Shown here: positions 1 to 7,321 of the stretch, piece after piece | How positions within the stretch are numbered: position 1 is the stretch's first letter | Layout: each line of letters starts with the position of its first letter | Notes under the pieces: generated by a model | Databases searched by the model: none | The model's input: only the letters and a program-made list of their open reading frames with translations | Told to the model about the DNA's origin: nothing | Translations under genes and position numbers: made by a program | From: a virus | Reading direction: 5' to 3' (one strand) | DNA: 33,150 nucleotides | Virus record (IMG/VR): IMGVR_UViG_3300043436_001091 | Coordinates: 1-33,150 of that record

Positions 1-48
1 GTTTGGCTGTCTGGCCTCCTAGAGATGCGACCCACCCCCCCGTGCTGG

Positions 49-822
49 TCACGTCTCGGCCTCCAGCATAAGGATTTCCATATCGATGCTGATTGATCCT
101 GTTCCGTTGCTGACCTTTGCCAGCACGCCGATGTCGGTCAACTCTGGGAATTTGATCGGCATCTCAAAGTCCAAAGTGATGGTCTGAGTGACTTGCATGA
201 ACTCCTGAACCTTAATCACTGGCTTATATGGCGCGGATGCTTGCAGGATGCCTTCTCGCTTCAAGATTAGGATGTCGGACGTTGTGCTTCCAGATTGCTC
301 TGGTGATATCCTGATAGACGCAACCAAGCCAACGTGGTTGCGAGGCACGGTGATGCTTCCGATGCCTGTGGTAGATGAAGGAAAGCCATTGAGTTGTATC
401 TGCGCCCAATCCTCGCCGCCAGTTGCACGCTCAATGGTGATGTTGCCAACGTGCGATCCTGCCGACTGCGTGCCATAGGTTCCGCTTTCGTAGACCTCAG
501 CGAGGTAAAGCCTAATGAAGCTGTTGGTGGTTGCCGCTGACGCTGATGCGCCTGCGGTAGCAATGATCTCGGTGATTTCATCCCCGCTGGCGTTCAAGCC
601 CCATAGCCTCACAGACCGCGCACCAGAGCCGTTGGCTGTGTCTGCCGCGTTGCCACCCGCCTTGATGCGAAGCGGTGTCGCGTTGGCTGGCTGTGGCGTC
701 CTGTATAGCCCGAGGTCAGCGACCGGGACATAGGTTGTCCCAACGGCCACGTTTCGCCCGAACTGGTGATGCACATGGGCTTGGAACATATTGTTGCGTG
801 AGACGTGATAGGACCACGGCAC
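49..822 (-). CDS. probable virion structural protein (257 aa)
   Basis: I do not recognise a named family with confidence. The protein is rich in Gly, Ser, Thr and Ala and in short alternating beta-type segments, with no signal peptide or membrane segment. This composition is typical of phage tail, fibre or head-decoration proteins. The N-terminus (MFQAHVHHQFGRNVAVGTTY, residues 12-31) is reminiscent of structural proteins of marine podo- and siphoviruses, from memory only. The start is GTG at 822 with only a weak A-rich ribosome site; an AGGAGG lies about 30 bases upstream, too far to serve it. It is the leftmost minus-strand gene and lies downstream of two HNH genes, away from the main tail module. 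It could be a late-expressed fibre or decoration protein whose operon continues beyond the left edge, where another AGGAGG is seen at 15-20. Confidence 0.6.
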   Translation of the reverse strand: MPWSYHVSRNNMFQAHVHHQFGRNVAVGTTYVPVADLGLYRTPQPANATPLRIKAGGNAADTANGSGARSVRLWGLNASGDEITEIIATAGASASAATTNSFIRLYLAEVYESGTYGTQSAGSHVGNITIERATGGEDWAQIQLNGFPSSTTGIGSITVPRNHVGLVASIRISPEQSGSTTSDILILKREGILQASAPYKPVIKVQEFMQVTQTITLDFEMPIKFPELTDIGVLAKVSNGTGSISIDMEILMLEAET

Positions 823-886
823 GCTATTCTTTTGACGGATTTCGATGGCTAGGCCCTCCTCTTGCTGACAATCATCTTACCACAAG

Positions 887-1411
887 TCATGTTCCATGGC
901 GATCTGTGAAGCCATAAAGAACATTCGCCGCAACACGCGCTGCTGCTGCTTCTTCAATGGTGTCAAAAAGGCCAAGTGACTTCCCTCGCCCGTTAACATT
1001 AATGCGGGCCTGCCACCTTCCATTTGGCTTGTGCCAGTAAACACCAGTAAAACCGCTTGTATTGCTTAACCTCATAGACTTGTTGCGCATGTTCTCCTGA
1101 TTAGTAACAACGCGCAAATTCACTATTCGGTTATCATCTGTGATGCCATTTATGTGATCTATATGGTCACTAGGCCATTCACCGTAATGGATCGCCCAAG
1201 CAACTCGATGTGCCTTTAGTGTCTTGTAAGAGACCGCGCCGATTTTATAACCACTTTTGTCTTTAGCCGTGAATGCTTCCTGCAATGCCCAGCGCCCTAT
1301 CCATCGTCTCGGCATATCCTCACAATCACGCCAAAACAATTTCCCTGTCTCTGGATCATAGCGCAAACGCTTGCGCAAATAATCGATGGTTGGTAAATCT
1401 TTTGCAGTCAT
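887..1411 (-). CDS. HNH endonuclease with C-terminal AP2 DNA-binding domain
   Basis: The protein (174 aa) is a free-standing homing-type endonuclease: a nicking or cutting HNH fold plus a DNA-binding AP2 domain. The HNH core is around residues 68-105, with HIDHINGITDDNR giving His83, Asp85, His86 and Asn88, followed by the usual NLRVVTNQENMRN segment. The AP2 domain is at about 116-158 (SGFTGVYWHKPNGRWQARI). Such genes are selfish elements common in phages and may also nick DNA for packaging or exclusion. I start at ATG 1411 because GGAGG lies 8 bases upstream; a longer in-frame extension to 1459 has no such site. It follows a second HNH gene by 90 bases. Its AP2 part resembles the solitary AP2 protein at 2889-3260. 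Confidence 0.9.
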   Translation of the reverse strand: MTAKDLPTIDYLRKRLRYDPETGKLFWRDCEDMPRRWIGRWALQEAFTAKDKSGYKIGAVSYKTLKAHRVAWAIHYGEWPSDHIDHINGITDDNRIVNLRVVTNQENMRNKSMRLSNTSGFTGVYWHKPNGRWQARINVNGRGKSLGLFDTIEEAAAARVAANVLYGFTDRHGT

Positions 1412-1501
1412 CGGCGAACCTCCATTCGCTTGTTGATAGGGGCGAGGTTGACGTTGCAAGCGTCCCTCGCCTCGACAAGTTACATCAGCACATCATTTCA
1501 G

Positions 1502-1861
1502 TCAATTCCGCTTGGCATTTGCCGGGTGGCTTGGGTCTTCCGGCCAACCGTTTTCTGAAATCGTCTTATCAAAGCCTCGGTTCTCAATCGACTGAATGAT
1601 CCCGCTATGGTGCGCCCAGCAGACGCTTTGCAGGTTGTCCAAATTGAAGAACAGATCGATGTCGCCTTTGTGAGGCTTGATGTGGTGGACGACTGCTGAG
1701 TTTGGATGCGATATGCCGCGCCGCAGAATAACTCCGCAGCCTTTGTGCTGGCAGCGGTATGCATCGCGCAAAAGGGCTTGCTCCCGCAGGACGCGCCATT
1801 GTTTGGTAGCGTATAGCTTGCGGTATTGGTTGGCTTCCTCAGATCGCCAGCCTTCAATCAT
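1502..1861 (-). CDS. HNH endonuclease (119 aa)
   Basis: A small HNH nuclease. Residues 33-85 hold the beta-beta-alpha metal fold: Cys37 and Cys42, then HH at 59-60, Asn76 and C81WAHH. This spacing is typical of phage HNH proteins, in which cysteine pairs bind structural zinc and the histidines and Asn serve the metal site. The tail (GFDKTISENGWPEDPSHPAN) is also seen in phage-encoded relatives. I start at ATG 1861; the alternative GTG at 1870 would add three residues. The start lies 13 bases after the stop of the preceding gene, so translation is probably coupled. It could be a homing endonuclease or a packaging accessory nuclease; its distance from the terminase genes favours the former. Confidence 0.85.
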   Translation of the reverse strand: MIEGWRSEEANQYRKLYATKQWRVLREQALLRDAYRCQHKGCGVILRRGISHPNSAVVHHIKPHKGDIDLFFNLDNLQSVCWAHHSGIIQSIENRGFDKTISENGWPEDPSHPANAKRN

Positions 1862-1874
1862 CTTTGCCACGATG

Positions 1875-2096
1875 TCACCGCTTGACCGCAAGGTAGGCAA
1901 ACATGCTGCCGTATGCCCGCTTGCAGAACAGGAAGGCCAGCTTGTCCGTCTCGGCTCTGGCAGCCGCGTGTCGATGGATGCCTCCGCAGTGCTGGCCAAT
2001 ATGGTAAACGATGCGGTCGCCCTTCTGTGCCTCGGCCAGCGCGACGAACAGGGCATCCGGCTTAGTGTCGCCTGTGATGTAGATGGTCTCGCTCAT
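1875..2096 (-). CDS. hypothetical protein (73 aa)
   Basis: No family is recognised. The start overlaps the stop of the upstream gene by four bases (ATGA at 2093-2096), a strong sign of a translated, coupled ORF. The sequence is a mixed alpha/beta small protein (MSETIYITGDTKPDALFVAL at the N-terminus) with several His and Cys residues (HCGGIHRHAAA near 36-46, then FCKRAYG). They could bind metal, but the spacing does not match a known zinc motif. No membrane segment is seen. It sits between a 194-aa unknown and an HNH gene in one transcription unit. Confidence 0.7.
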   Translation of the reverse strand: MSETIYITGDTKPDALFVALAEAQKGDRIVYHIGQHCGGIHRHAAARAETDKLAFLFCKRAYGSMFAYLAVKR

Positions 2097-2677
2097 TCAA
2101 TCACCCCGTCGCTGAGAAAGTCTATGTCGTCGTCCAGATCGGCCTTCGGTCGGCGGACCTGTTTCACTTCTGCGCCGGGGAAGGCCAGCTTGGCCGCGTT
2201 CACCAGCCCGTTGCGATGCTCATGCAGGGCGATGGCCACCTCTCGCATGGTGTGGATGGCGATGCCGGGACGCTTGGCGTAGGCGGCAGGCCATTCACGC
2301 CCATCAGCGATGATGCCGTAGACCGTGCCTTCGTATTCGTGTTCCCAGATGTCAGGATCGGAAACAGGCCGACCGAGGCTGACTGCTTCTGCGTCCATAG
2401 CTGCCAGCCCGCGCAAACACACCTCCACCCAGAACTTCACCTTGTCTGGGTCTTGGCCAGCGATAGCCGCATTCAGGCCAGCCATCGCCTTCGCCCATTT
2501 GTCTGCGCTTTCGACCGACACCAATTCGGGCAGGCGGTCCACGCCCCATTTCTTTTCGGCCTCTCTGCATGCGTGATCGAAGGGTGCCAAAGCCATGTCG
2601 CAGCGAACCTGAATGGCCGTCGTTTGGCCGTGCAGGAGGGTGTCATATTTCTTCTGGTGTGTCGGTCTTTTTGCCAT
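2093..2677 (-). CDS. hypothetical protein (194 aa)
   Basis: A conserved-looking phage protein of unknown function. It is soluble, charged and mainly helical. The N-terminus is basic (MAKRPTHQKKYD), the centre contains WVEVCLRGLAAMDAEAV (about 85-102), and the C-terminus ends in an acidic stretch (KADLDDDIDFLSDGVIE). The start at 2677 is well supported by GGGAG six bases upstream. The stop overlaps the next start by four bases. Upstream lies the repeat-rich spacer 2678-2888, so its promoter may be there. No catalytic motif can be named. Confidence 0.75.
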   Translation of the reverse strand: MAKRPTHQKKYDTLLHGQTTAIQVRCDMALAPFDHACREAEKKWGVDRLPELVSVESADKWAKAMAGLNAAIAGQDPDKVKFWVEVCLRGLAAMDAEAVSLGRPVSDPDIWEHEYEGTVYGIIADGREWPAAYAKRPGIAIHTMREVAIALHEHRNGLVNAAKLAFPGAEVKQVRRPKADLDDDIDFLSDGVIE

Positions 2678-2748
2678 CGTTCACTCCCGTCTTTCAGTTT
2701 CGCGGGTTCGCCCTGATACCGGGTCAACCCAGCGCGTGCGCCTCTGCC

Positions 2749-2880
2749 GCGCCGCTAGGCAGGCGGCAGTGGCGCGCTCTGCGCCGCTGGGTTTACCCTA
2801 TAGGGCGAATTCACCAGCGGCGCAGTCATTTTGCGCCGCTGGCGCGCCAGTAAAACACCATTTTCAAATCCAGCGGCGCA
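2749..2880. repeat. cluster of inverted 11-bp repeats TGCGCCGCTGG
   Basis: Four exact copies of the 11-mer occur in alternating orientation: plus at 2780-2790, minus at 2814-2824, plus at 2832-2842 and minus at 2870-2880. A shorter copy (GCGCCGCT) is at 2749-2756. The first pair encloses a 10-bp palindrome, CCCTATAGGG (2796-2805). The cluster fills the 211-base spacer between the AP2 gene and the next gene, and the last copy ends 9 bases from the AP2 stop codon. It may be a set of operators, a replication origin, or RNA hairpins in the minus-strand transcript; the sequence alone does not decide. Related motifs recur at 3304-3345. Confidence 0.8.
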
Positions 2881-2888
2881 GTGTCGCA

Positions 2889-3260
2889 TTAGTTGCGCTT
2901 TGCCCAATTTTCGGCCTCTGCTTTTGTCCGCGCCATGATGGCCTGATCCATGTTCTCGAAATATCCGAGGTGCTTGGATCGACCAGTCCCGTTGCCAATT
3001 TTTGCCTGCCACTTCCCAGCAGATTTGTTGAATGTCACGCCCTTTGCGCCTGACGTATTGTTGCGCTGGGTTCTTTTGAACCTCTTTGCATCAGCGGTGC
3101 CTCGCACTTCATTCAGCATGATCTTTCCATATGCCAACGAAAGTTCCTTGATCGCCAGAGATAGCGCCGCCGCAATTTCTGCCTCTTCGCATGCGTCAAG
3201 GATCGAAATTTCGACGCTCTTAATCGTTCTGAGCAACTCTGCCTTTTCAGTGTCGCGCAT
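2889..3260 (-). CDS. solitary AP2-domain protein
   Basis: The C-terminal half is an AP2-type DNA-binding domain (SGAKGVTFNKSAGKWQAKI, then GYFENMDQAIMARTKAEAEN), as found in phage HNH homing enzymes. No HNH motif is present. The N-terminal ~60 residues are helical (EKAELLRTIKSVEISILDAC and on). The start is uncertain: tandem ATGs lie at 3275, 3272, 3263 and 3260. GGAG is best spaced (6 bases) for the ATG at 3260, giving 123 aa. The gene is flanked on both sides by GCGCC-rich repeats (2749-2880 and 3304-3345). It may be a DNA-binding regulator or origin-binding protein, or the remnant of a homing endonuclease that has lost its nuclease. The AP2 assignment is firm and the role is open. Confidence 0.75.
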   Translation of the reverse strand: MRDTEKAELLRTIKSVEISILDACEEAEIAAALSLAIKELSLAYGKIMLNEVRGTADAKRFKRTQRNNTSGAKGVTFNKSAGKWQAKIGNGTGRSKHLGYFENMDQAIMARTKAEAENWAKRN

Positions 3261-3303
3261 CATAATCTCCATCATGGTTTTGCGTTATGCGCCCATGATA
3301 CAC

Positions 3304-3345
3304 TTGTGCGCCACTACGTCAACAGCGGCGCACAAATGGCGCACA
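3304..3345. repeat. hairpin and GGCGCACA repeats upstream of the AP2 gene
   Basis: A 12-bp inverted repeat with one mismatch (3304-3315 against 3324-3335, 8-base loop) is followed by a further copy of its GGCGCACA half. The octamer or its complement occurs at 3305-3312, 3327-3334 and 3338-3345, the last two 11 bases apart. The arm at 3323-3332 matches ten of the eleven bases of the downstream repeat family. The element sits exactly between the primase stop codon and the AP2 gene. There is no T-run, so it is not an obvious intrinsic terminator. An operator or binding-site array is a better guess. Confidence 0.7.
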
Positions 3346-5676
3346 TCAAAATTGCTCCCCAACACGGCCAACAGGGCGCACACCTTTGCGATCTTTGCGC
3401 TGACTGTCGGACCGATATTCGAACTCTTCGATCAAGCCCTTTTCGTGCCAAGTCTTGATGATGCGTTTGGCTTGCGCGTCGTTTTTCATGTTGGCCGGAT
3501 CGTCGAATGGGAAGGTCGTGACGACGCGCCCAACGAAGCGATCCTTGTCTTGTGGCCGGATCGAATAATACTCCTGAGACCCGTCATCTGTCCTCGGCCC
3601 CAGTTCGATCATCCGCAGCATCTCGTTCACGACGGCATCGGTCATGCCCTTCCATTCATCTGGCAGGTCGAATGGTACGCAGACACCGATCCACTCGCCG
3701 TTGTCGATCTTGACGCCGATCATCTGGCGATAGGTTGACTTGTCCGCAGGCGGGGCGAGATTGGCCTTGCCATCGTCCACGCGGAAGATGCCTTTGGCTT
3801 TGTCCATGTCCACGCCCAGCTTCATGGCGTCGTCTTCTGAGACCTTGTTGACGACACGGGCAGCCCGCGCCGCCCCGATCAGTGAGCCTGCGCCACGCAC
3901 GCTGTCGATGCTGGCGTCTTCCCCGTTGCCTTTGCGGATGTGATGGACCAGCCCGATGGCAGATTTCGTCTCATCAGCCACTCGCCGTATTTCCGCCACA
4001 ATGGCGTTTACGGCCATATTGTCGTTTTCGTTGATGCTGTGAGCGCCGACGAAGGGATCGATGAAGACGCAGCCGATCTGCTTTTGCGGTATCTGCTTGC
4101 AGAGGTACTCGACCAGTTTGGTGTTGGGCAGGACGCCTTCGCGGGTCTGGATGCCGAATTTTAGGCTGAAGTCTCGGCCCGCGTTGACGAAGAGACGCCC
4201 GCGCACCTCATCCGGCGTGATCTTGTAGTGCTGCATTGCAGCTATGACGCGCCGTTGGATTTCTTCGAGCGGGTCTTCGAGGTTGACGATCCAGACGTTG
4301 GTGCGCTCTTTGACTTCCTCGCCCAGCAGCGGCCTGCCTGTGACGATGGCCAGCGCCTCGACGATCTGTAGGCTGGTCTTCCCGATGCCGCCAGCCGAGG
4401 CCAGCACGCTGACGAAGGACCGCAGGTAGTGGTGGGCATATATCCAGCGGCGAGGCTCAATGCTGGCCCCATCAAACATGTCGTAGACTGTGGGCCAATC
4501 TGGGGCCGCCTCGGGGGCATCTGGGGTGTCAAACGAGCCGAGGTCTATGTCGTCGAAGTCATCGCTGGCAGATGCCTCTGGCGGGCTTTGCGGCGGCTCC
4601 ATGTAGTCGAAGTCGTCCAGCCCGTTCTCGGGCAGTTCGATCTCGGCTTTGGCCGGGCTGATCTCCAAGCCATAGGCGCGCACGGCTTTGTCGAAATCCC
4701 CGTCATGCTCATAGTGGCAGAACAGGTCAAAGGCATCGCCCCAGCAGTATGAGTTCTCTCCGAGTGACTTCGGCTTGCCGACGCCAGCGGCTGCATCCGA
4801 TCCAGACAGGCTTACCCAATGCGATAAGAAGTTCTCCGTGGCAAAGCTGGGAGACGTTTGATACCGAGAACGGTAATGCTGGGATGACCCGCGCCTCTCA
4901 TATTGGTAGCGCATCAACAGGTCTTCGATGGTGTGGTCAGCGTTGAAGGCATCGACCGGGCTGACCTGATCGGGAAACTTCTGCCGACGCTCGGCGCGCT
5001 GGCGCTCACGATCTGCCCGCGCACGCTCGGCCTGCTCGGCGGCCAGACGATGCTGCTCTGCCCGGCGGTCGATCTCCTGCCGGATCGCGCTGGCAGCATC
5101 CAGACGCAGCGTGCCAGCGCGGATCACGCGGTGCTGGTAGAAGATCGGGGTGATGTCAGGGTTGCGTTTGGCCAGCGGCACGTTGGGCAGGTAGATCGGC
5201 TGGCCGCAGCGTGCAAGCGCGCCGTCAGGGTGTATGCCATTGGCATGGAGCAAATCGAACAGGGCTGTCTGGGCAGCTTCATACTCGGCCCCGGTCAGTA
5301 CGCCCGCCAGCGGCAGCAGGACGCGCCACTTGCGGTTCTCTGGGCTTGCGCCGGAGGACGAGTAGGCCAGCAGGCTGACAGGCCCGCAGACGGCCTCTAC
5401 GGCGGCCAGCACGTCGTCTAGGCTGGGGTTGCCCCGGTCGATGTCGAGGGCCAGCATGCGGAACGCCCCATGCTCACGCTGTGCGTCGTGGGATCGGCCA
5501 TCGTGTTCGCGGTAGGTCGAGGGAATGAAGAAGTCGGCGTCGATCTTTTCCTTGGCCTGCGGCGAGGCTGCCATGCGGGCGATCTCGGCCCAAGAGATGC
5601 CGGGATAGGCTTGGCCGGGCTTGCCGATCAGTGTGTAGAAAGAGCCGGGGGCTGTCAGGAAGCGGATGTCAGACAT
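3346..5676 (-). CDS. phage primase-helicase (RepA/AAA_25-type ATPase)
   Basis: This is the main replication protein, 776 aa. Numbering is from an upstream GTG at 5700. The N-terminal part resembles a primase-polymerase: LALDIDRG (about 83-90) supplies the hhhDhD metal motif, followed by YSSSGASPENRKWRVLLPL (113-131). A charged helical linker runs from about 205 to 245. The C-terminal half is a RecA-like ATPase with Walker A ASAGGIGKTS (434-443) and Walker B CVFIDPF (544-550), followed by GLVHHIRKG (583-591), as in RepA/DnaB-like hexameric helicases. It would prime and unwind phage DNA. I prefer ATG 5676 over GTG 5700: neither has a ribosome site, but a short leader ORF with a strong site ends just inside the ATG 5676 start. 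The winged-helix-like C-terminus (ENMLRMIELG region) may bind DNA. Confidence 0.85.
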   Translation of the reverse strand: MSDIRFLTAPGSFYTLIGKPGQAYPGISWAEIARMAASPQAKEKIDADFFIPSTYREHDGRSHDAQREHGAFRMLALDIDRGNPSLDDVLAAVEAVCGPVSLLAYSSSGASPENRKWRVLLPLAGVLTGAEYEAAQTALFDLLHANGIHPDGALARCGQPIYLPNVPLAKRNPDITPIFYQHRVIRAGTLRLDAASAIRQEIDRRAEQHRLAAEQAERARADRERQRAERRQKFPDQVSPVDAFNADHTIEDLLMRYQYERRGSSQHYRSRYQTSPSFATENFLSHWVSLSGSDAAAGVGKPKSLGENSYCWGDAFDLFCHYEHDGDFDKAVRAYGLEISPAKAEIELPENGLDDFDYMEPPQSPPEASASDDFDDIDLGSFDTPDAPEAAPDWPTVYDMFDGASIEPRRWIYAHHYLRSFVSVLASAGGIGKTSLQIVEALAIVTGRPLLGEEVKERTNVWIVNLEDPLEEIQRRVIAAMQHYKITPDEVRGRLFVNAGRDFSLKFGIQTREGVLPNTKLVEYLCKQIPQKQIGCVFIDPFVGAHSINENDNMAVNAIVAEIRRVADETKSAIGLVHHIRKGNGEDASIDSVRGAGSLIGAARAARVVNKVSEDDAMKLGVDMDKAKGIFRVDDGKANLAPPADKSTYRQMIGVKIDNGEWIGVCVPFDLPDEWKGMTDAVVNEMLRMIELGPRTDDGSQEYYSIRPQDKDRFVGRVVTTFPFDDPANMKNDAQAKRIIKTWHEKGLIEEFEYRSDSQRKDRKGVRPVGRVGEQF

Positions 5677-5716
5677 TGTGGCCACCGACGCGCTTGCCAC
5701 CAGATATAGACTGCAT
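5669..5716 (-). CDS. 15-codon leader ORF coupled to the primase gene
   Basis: A short ORF (MQSISGGKRVGGHNV) starts at ATG 5716 with an excellent Shine-Dalgarno, AAGGAA at 5724-5729, seven bases upstream. It stops with TGA at 5669-5671, overlapping the primase start ATG (5674-5676) region. It is in a different frame from the primase. The primase starts have no ribosome site of their own. Ribosomes terminating here could therefore re-initiate on the primase, which is a translational-coupling arrangement. The peptide itself need have no function. The alternative is that a sequencing frameshift has separated the true primase start from its gene. Confidence 0.45.
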   Translation of the reverse strand: MQSISGGKRVGGHNV

Positions 5717-5790
5717 TAAAGTATTCCTTGTGTTGGGTTGCTCTCACACATCTTGGAACCTGCTCCTCCTCGGTTCCGCCTGCCTCAACT

Positions 5791-5829
5791 GAACCCCGGC
5801 GCGTTGGTCTCACGCCGGGGTTCTTTTTT
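5791..5829 (+). terminator. intrinsic terminator, plus-strand orientation
   Basis: A perfect 11-bp GC-rich stem (5791-5801 with 5813-5823), an 11-base loop and then six T residues (5824-5829) form a textbook rho-independent terminator reading rightwards. All genes on both sides run leftwards. It would stop antisense transcription entering the SSB-exonuclease operon. In the minus-strand RNA the hairpin falls 2-8 bases after the SSB stop codon but lacks a following U-run. There it may stabilise the 3' end or terminate only weakly. Confidence 0.8.
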
Positions 5830-5830
5830 G

Positions 5831-6484
5831 TTAGAACGGGATCGAATCGTCTAGCTCATCCGCAATGGATTGCCGCTTGGCGTCATCCAGCGGCTTGCGG
5901 GCCTGCTCAAACGGATCAGACTTGTTCTCGACCGTGTCAAAATCATCCATTCCGCCGTCGCCATAGCTGGCTTCGGTGACCTGCACTGCGTCCAGAAGCA
6001 GGCTGATGCCGCCGACGCCTTCAGGGTCGATCACAGCCACGGCCCATGCGCGCACGGTGCCTTTGGAGCCGCCCCAGAAGTTAAGATCGGCGACGGGCTG
6101 CTTTTGCCCGTCGATCACGGTGGGTGCCTTGTTGAGGGTGCCATCCTTCTTCACGCCGTTCCGCTTGGCGCTGAACTTGATGATGCCCGTCTCGTTTCCG
6201 TGTTCGTCCTTGAGCTTCTTCATGCCGAAGACCTTGGAGAACGGAGGCAGCTTGGTGTTGCGCGTGCGGGAGGCGTCATAGTGGGCGCGCATTTCATCGA
6301 ACAGCGGCTTGGCCTGATCTCTTGGCATCTCGAAGTCCACGCTCCAAGCCGCGTTGGATGCGGTCTGCGCGCAGGGTTCGCTGGCCTGCTTCTGGGTGTT
6401 AAAGCGGTAGGTGCCGCTCAATTTCGGGTATTGCAGCGTGACGTTTTTCGCCAACACTTTCAGGAAGTCGGTATTATCAGCCAT
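5831..6484 (-). CDS. single-stranded DNA-binding protein, Enc34/DUF2815-like
   Basis: The 217-aa protein matches the phage ssDNA-binding (OB-fold) family typified by Enc34 SSB: N-terminal VTLQYPKLSGTYRFNTQ (about 15-31), central KVFGMKKLKDEHGNETGIIKF-type region, and WGGSKGTVRAWAVAVIDPEG (about 137-156). The C-terminal ~45 residues are acidic and disordered, ending in DDSIPF. That ending closely mimics the DDDIPF tip of bacterial SSB, which docks partner enzymes. It would coat phage ssDNA during replication and recombination and may recruit host SSB-interacting proteins. It is the last gene before the hairpin at 5791-5829 and follows the exonuclease gene by 24 bases. Confidence 0.85.
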   Translation of the reverse strand: MADNTDFLKVLAKNVTLQYPKLSGTYRFNTQKQASEPCAQTASNAAWSVDFEMPRDQAKPLFDEMRAHYDASRTRNTKLPPFSKVFGMKKLKDEHGNETGIIKFSAKRNGVKKDGTLNKAPTVIDGQKQPVADLNFWGGSKGTVRAWAVAVIDPEGVGGISLLLDAVQVTEASYGDGGMDDFDTVENKSDPFEQARKPLDDAKRQSIADELDDSIPF

Positions 6485-6508
6485 TGGTTTGCTCCTCTTT
6501 GGCTTGGT

Positions 6509-7321
6509 TTAGAAATCGACGGTCTCGGTGAAGATATCGTCGTCGGCGGTCTCGGCCTGCCAACGCGGCAGGTCGATAGTGTTAATCAGCGGCCAGCCCG
6601 TTGTGAAGTCGGAAACGGCGACGGCGTTGCTGATCTTTTGCAGCGTCTGGGTCACGATCATGTCGGCATGGTCCAGATAGCGGTCGGTGAGAGCGTGCAG
6701 GCCGACAGCGTGAGGCGGCTCTTTCTCAACAGCAATGAAGATGAAGGTATCGGCCTTGTAGCCTGCCGACCGAAGTGCGCGTAAGTAAAAGGCGCTTTGC
6801 ACGTCATACGCATACTTCCGCAATTCACGCGGGAAGCCGTCTGGGCTGGCGTCGGTGGTGGTCTTCAGATCAAACACAATGCCATAGTCCGGCAGATAGC
6901 CGTCAGGCCTGCATTTGATCTCGGTGCCTGTGGCTGGATCGATGCCGAAGAAGCTGGCCTCGGCCACGAAGGTCGGATCGCCGAGATACTGTTCGACGAC
7001 CGGGTGAGCCTTGGCGGCATCAGCGATGCGGGCGGCCAGATCGAAGTCGCCTTCGGGCAGAAGGATGACGCCATCCAGATCGGCGGCAAGCTGCGCTTTC
7101 TTCCACTTGTCACCGCGCCGATCTTCCGGCCCACGGCGGACCAAGTTCTTTTCCGGCTCCAGAACCAGAGCGTGAACTGCGCTGCCCAAGGCGAAGGCAG
7201 AGGTCTCCTTGCGGACCTTGCCTTTCCAGTGTGCCAGCGACTTGGTGTGGACAGCCTTCACGTCCGATGACGAGATCGCGGGGTGGGCGTGGTATTCCTT
7301 GTTGGTCAGGTCTCGGTTCAT
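6509..7321 (-). CDS. PDDEXK exonuclease, RecE/DUF3799-like
   Basis: A 270-aa nuclease related to the C-terminal domain of exonuclease VIII (RecE) and the phage PDDEXK_1-type family. Visible motifs are GSAVHALVLEP (47-57), VAEASFF with Glu121, CRPDGYL with Asp140, FDLKTT with Asp151 and Lys153, and YDVQSAFYL with Gln175. These are the metal-binding and catalytic residues of the RecB-like fold. It would resect dsDNA ends 5' to 3' for recombination or concatemer formation, handing ssDNA to the SSB encoded next. The start overlaps the previous stop by four bases. No RecT/Beta annealing protein is seen beside it, which is unusual for a recombination pair; the SSB may substitute. Confidence 0.85.
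   Translation of the reverse strand: MNRDLTNKEYHAHPAISSSDVKAVHTKSLAHWKGKVRKETSAFALGSAVHALVLEPEKNLVRRGPEDRRGDKWKKAQLAADLDGVILLPEGDFDLAARIADAAKAHPVVEQYLGDPTFVAEASFFGIDPATGTEIKCRPDGYLPDYGIVFDLKTTTDASPDGFPRELRKYAYDVQSAFYLRALRSAGYKADTFIFIAVEKEPPHAVGLHALTDRYLDHADMIVTQTLQKISNAVAVSDFTTGWPLINTIDLPRWQAETADDDIFTETVDF

Noticed and set aside
1862-2056. N-terminal extension of the second HNH protein
   Set aside because: Translation there is low-complexity and reads across the 73-aa gene; the HNH fold is complete from 1861.
2795-2815. CTATAGGGCGAATT resembles cloning-vector sequence near a T7 promoter
   Set aside because: Only about 14 bases match from memory, the neighbouring bases do not continue a vector, and the surrounding repeats explain the palindrome. 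Still worth one vector screen.
2613-3053. Long plus-strand ORF across the repeat spacer and AP2 gene
   Set aside because: No ribosome site, covers a repeat region and the antisense of a clear AP2-domain gene.
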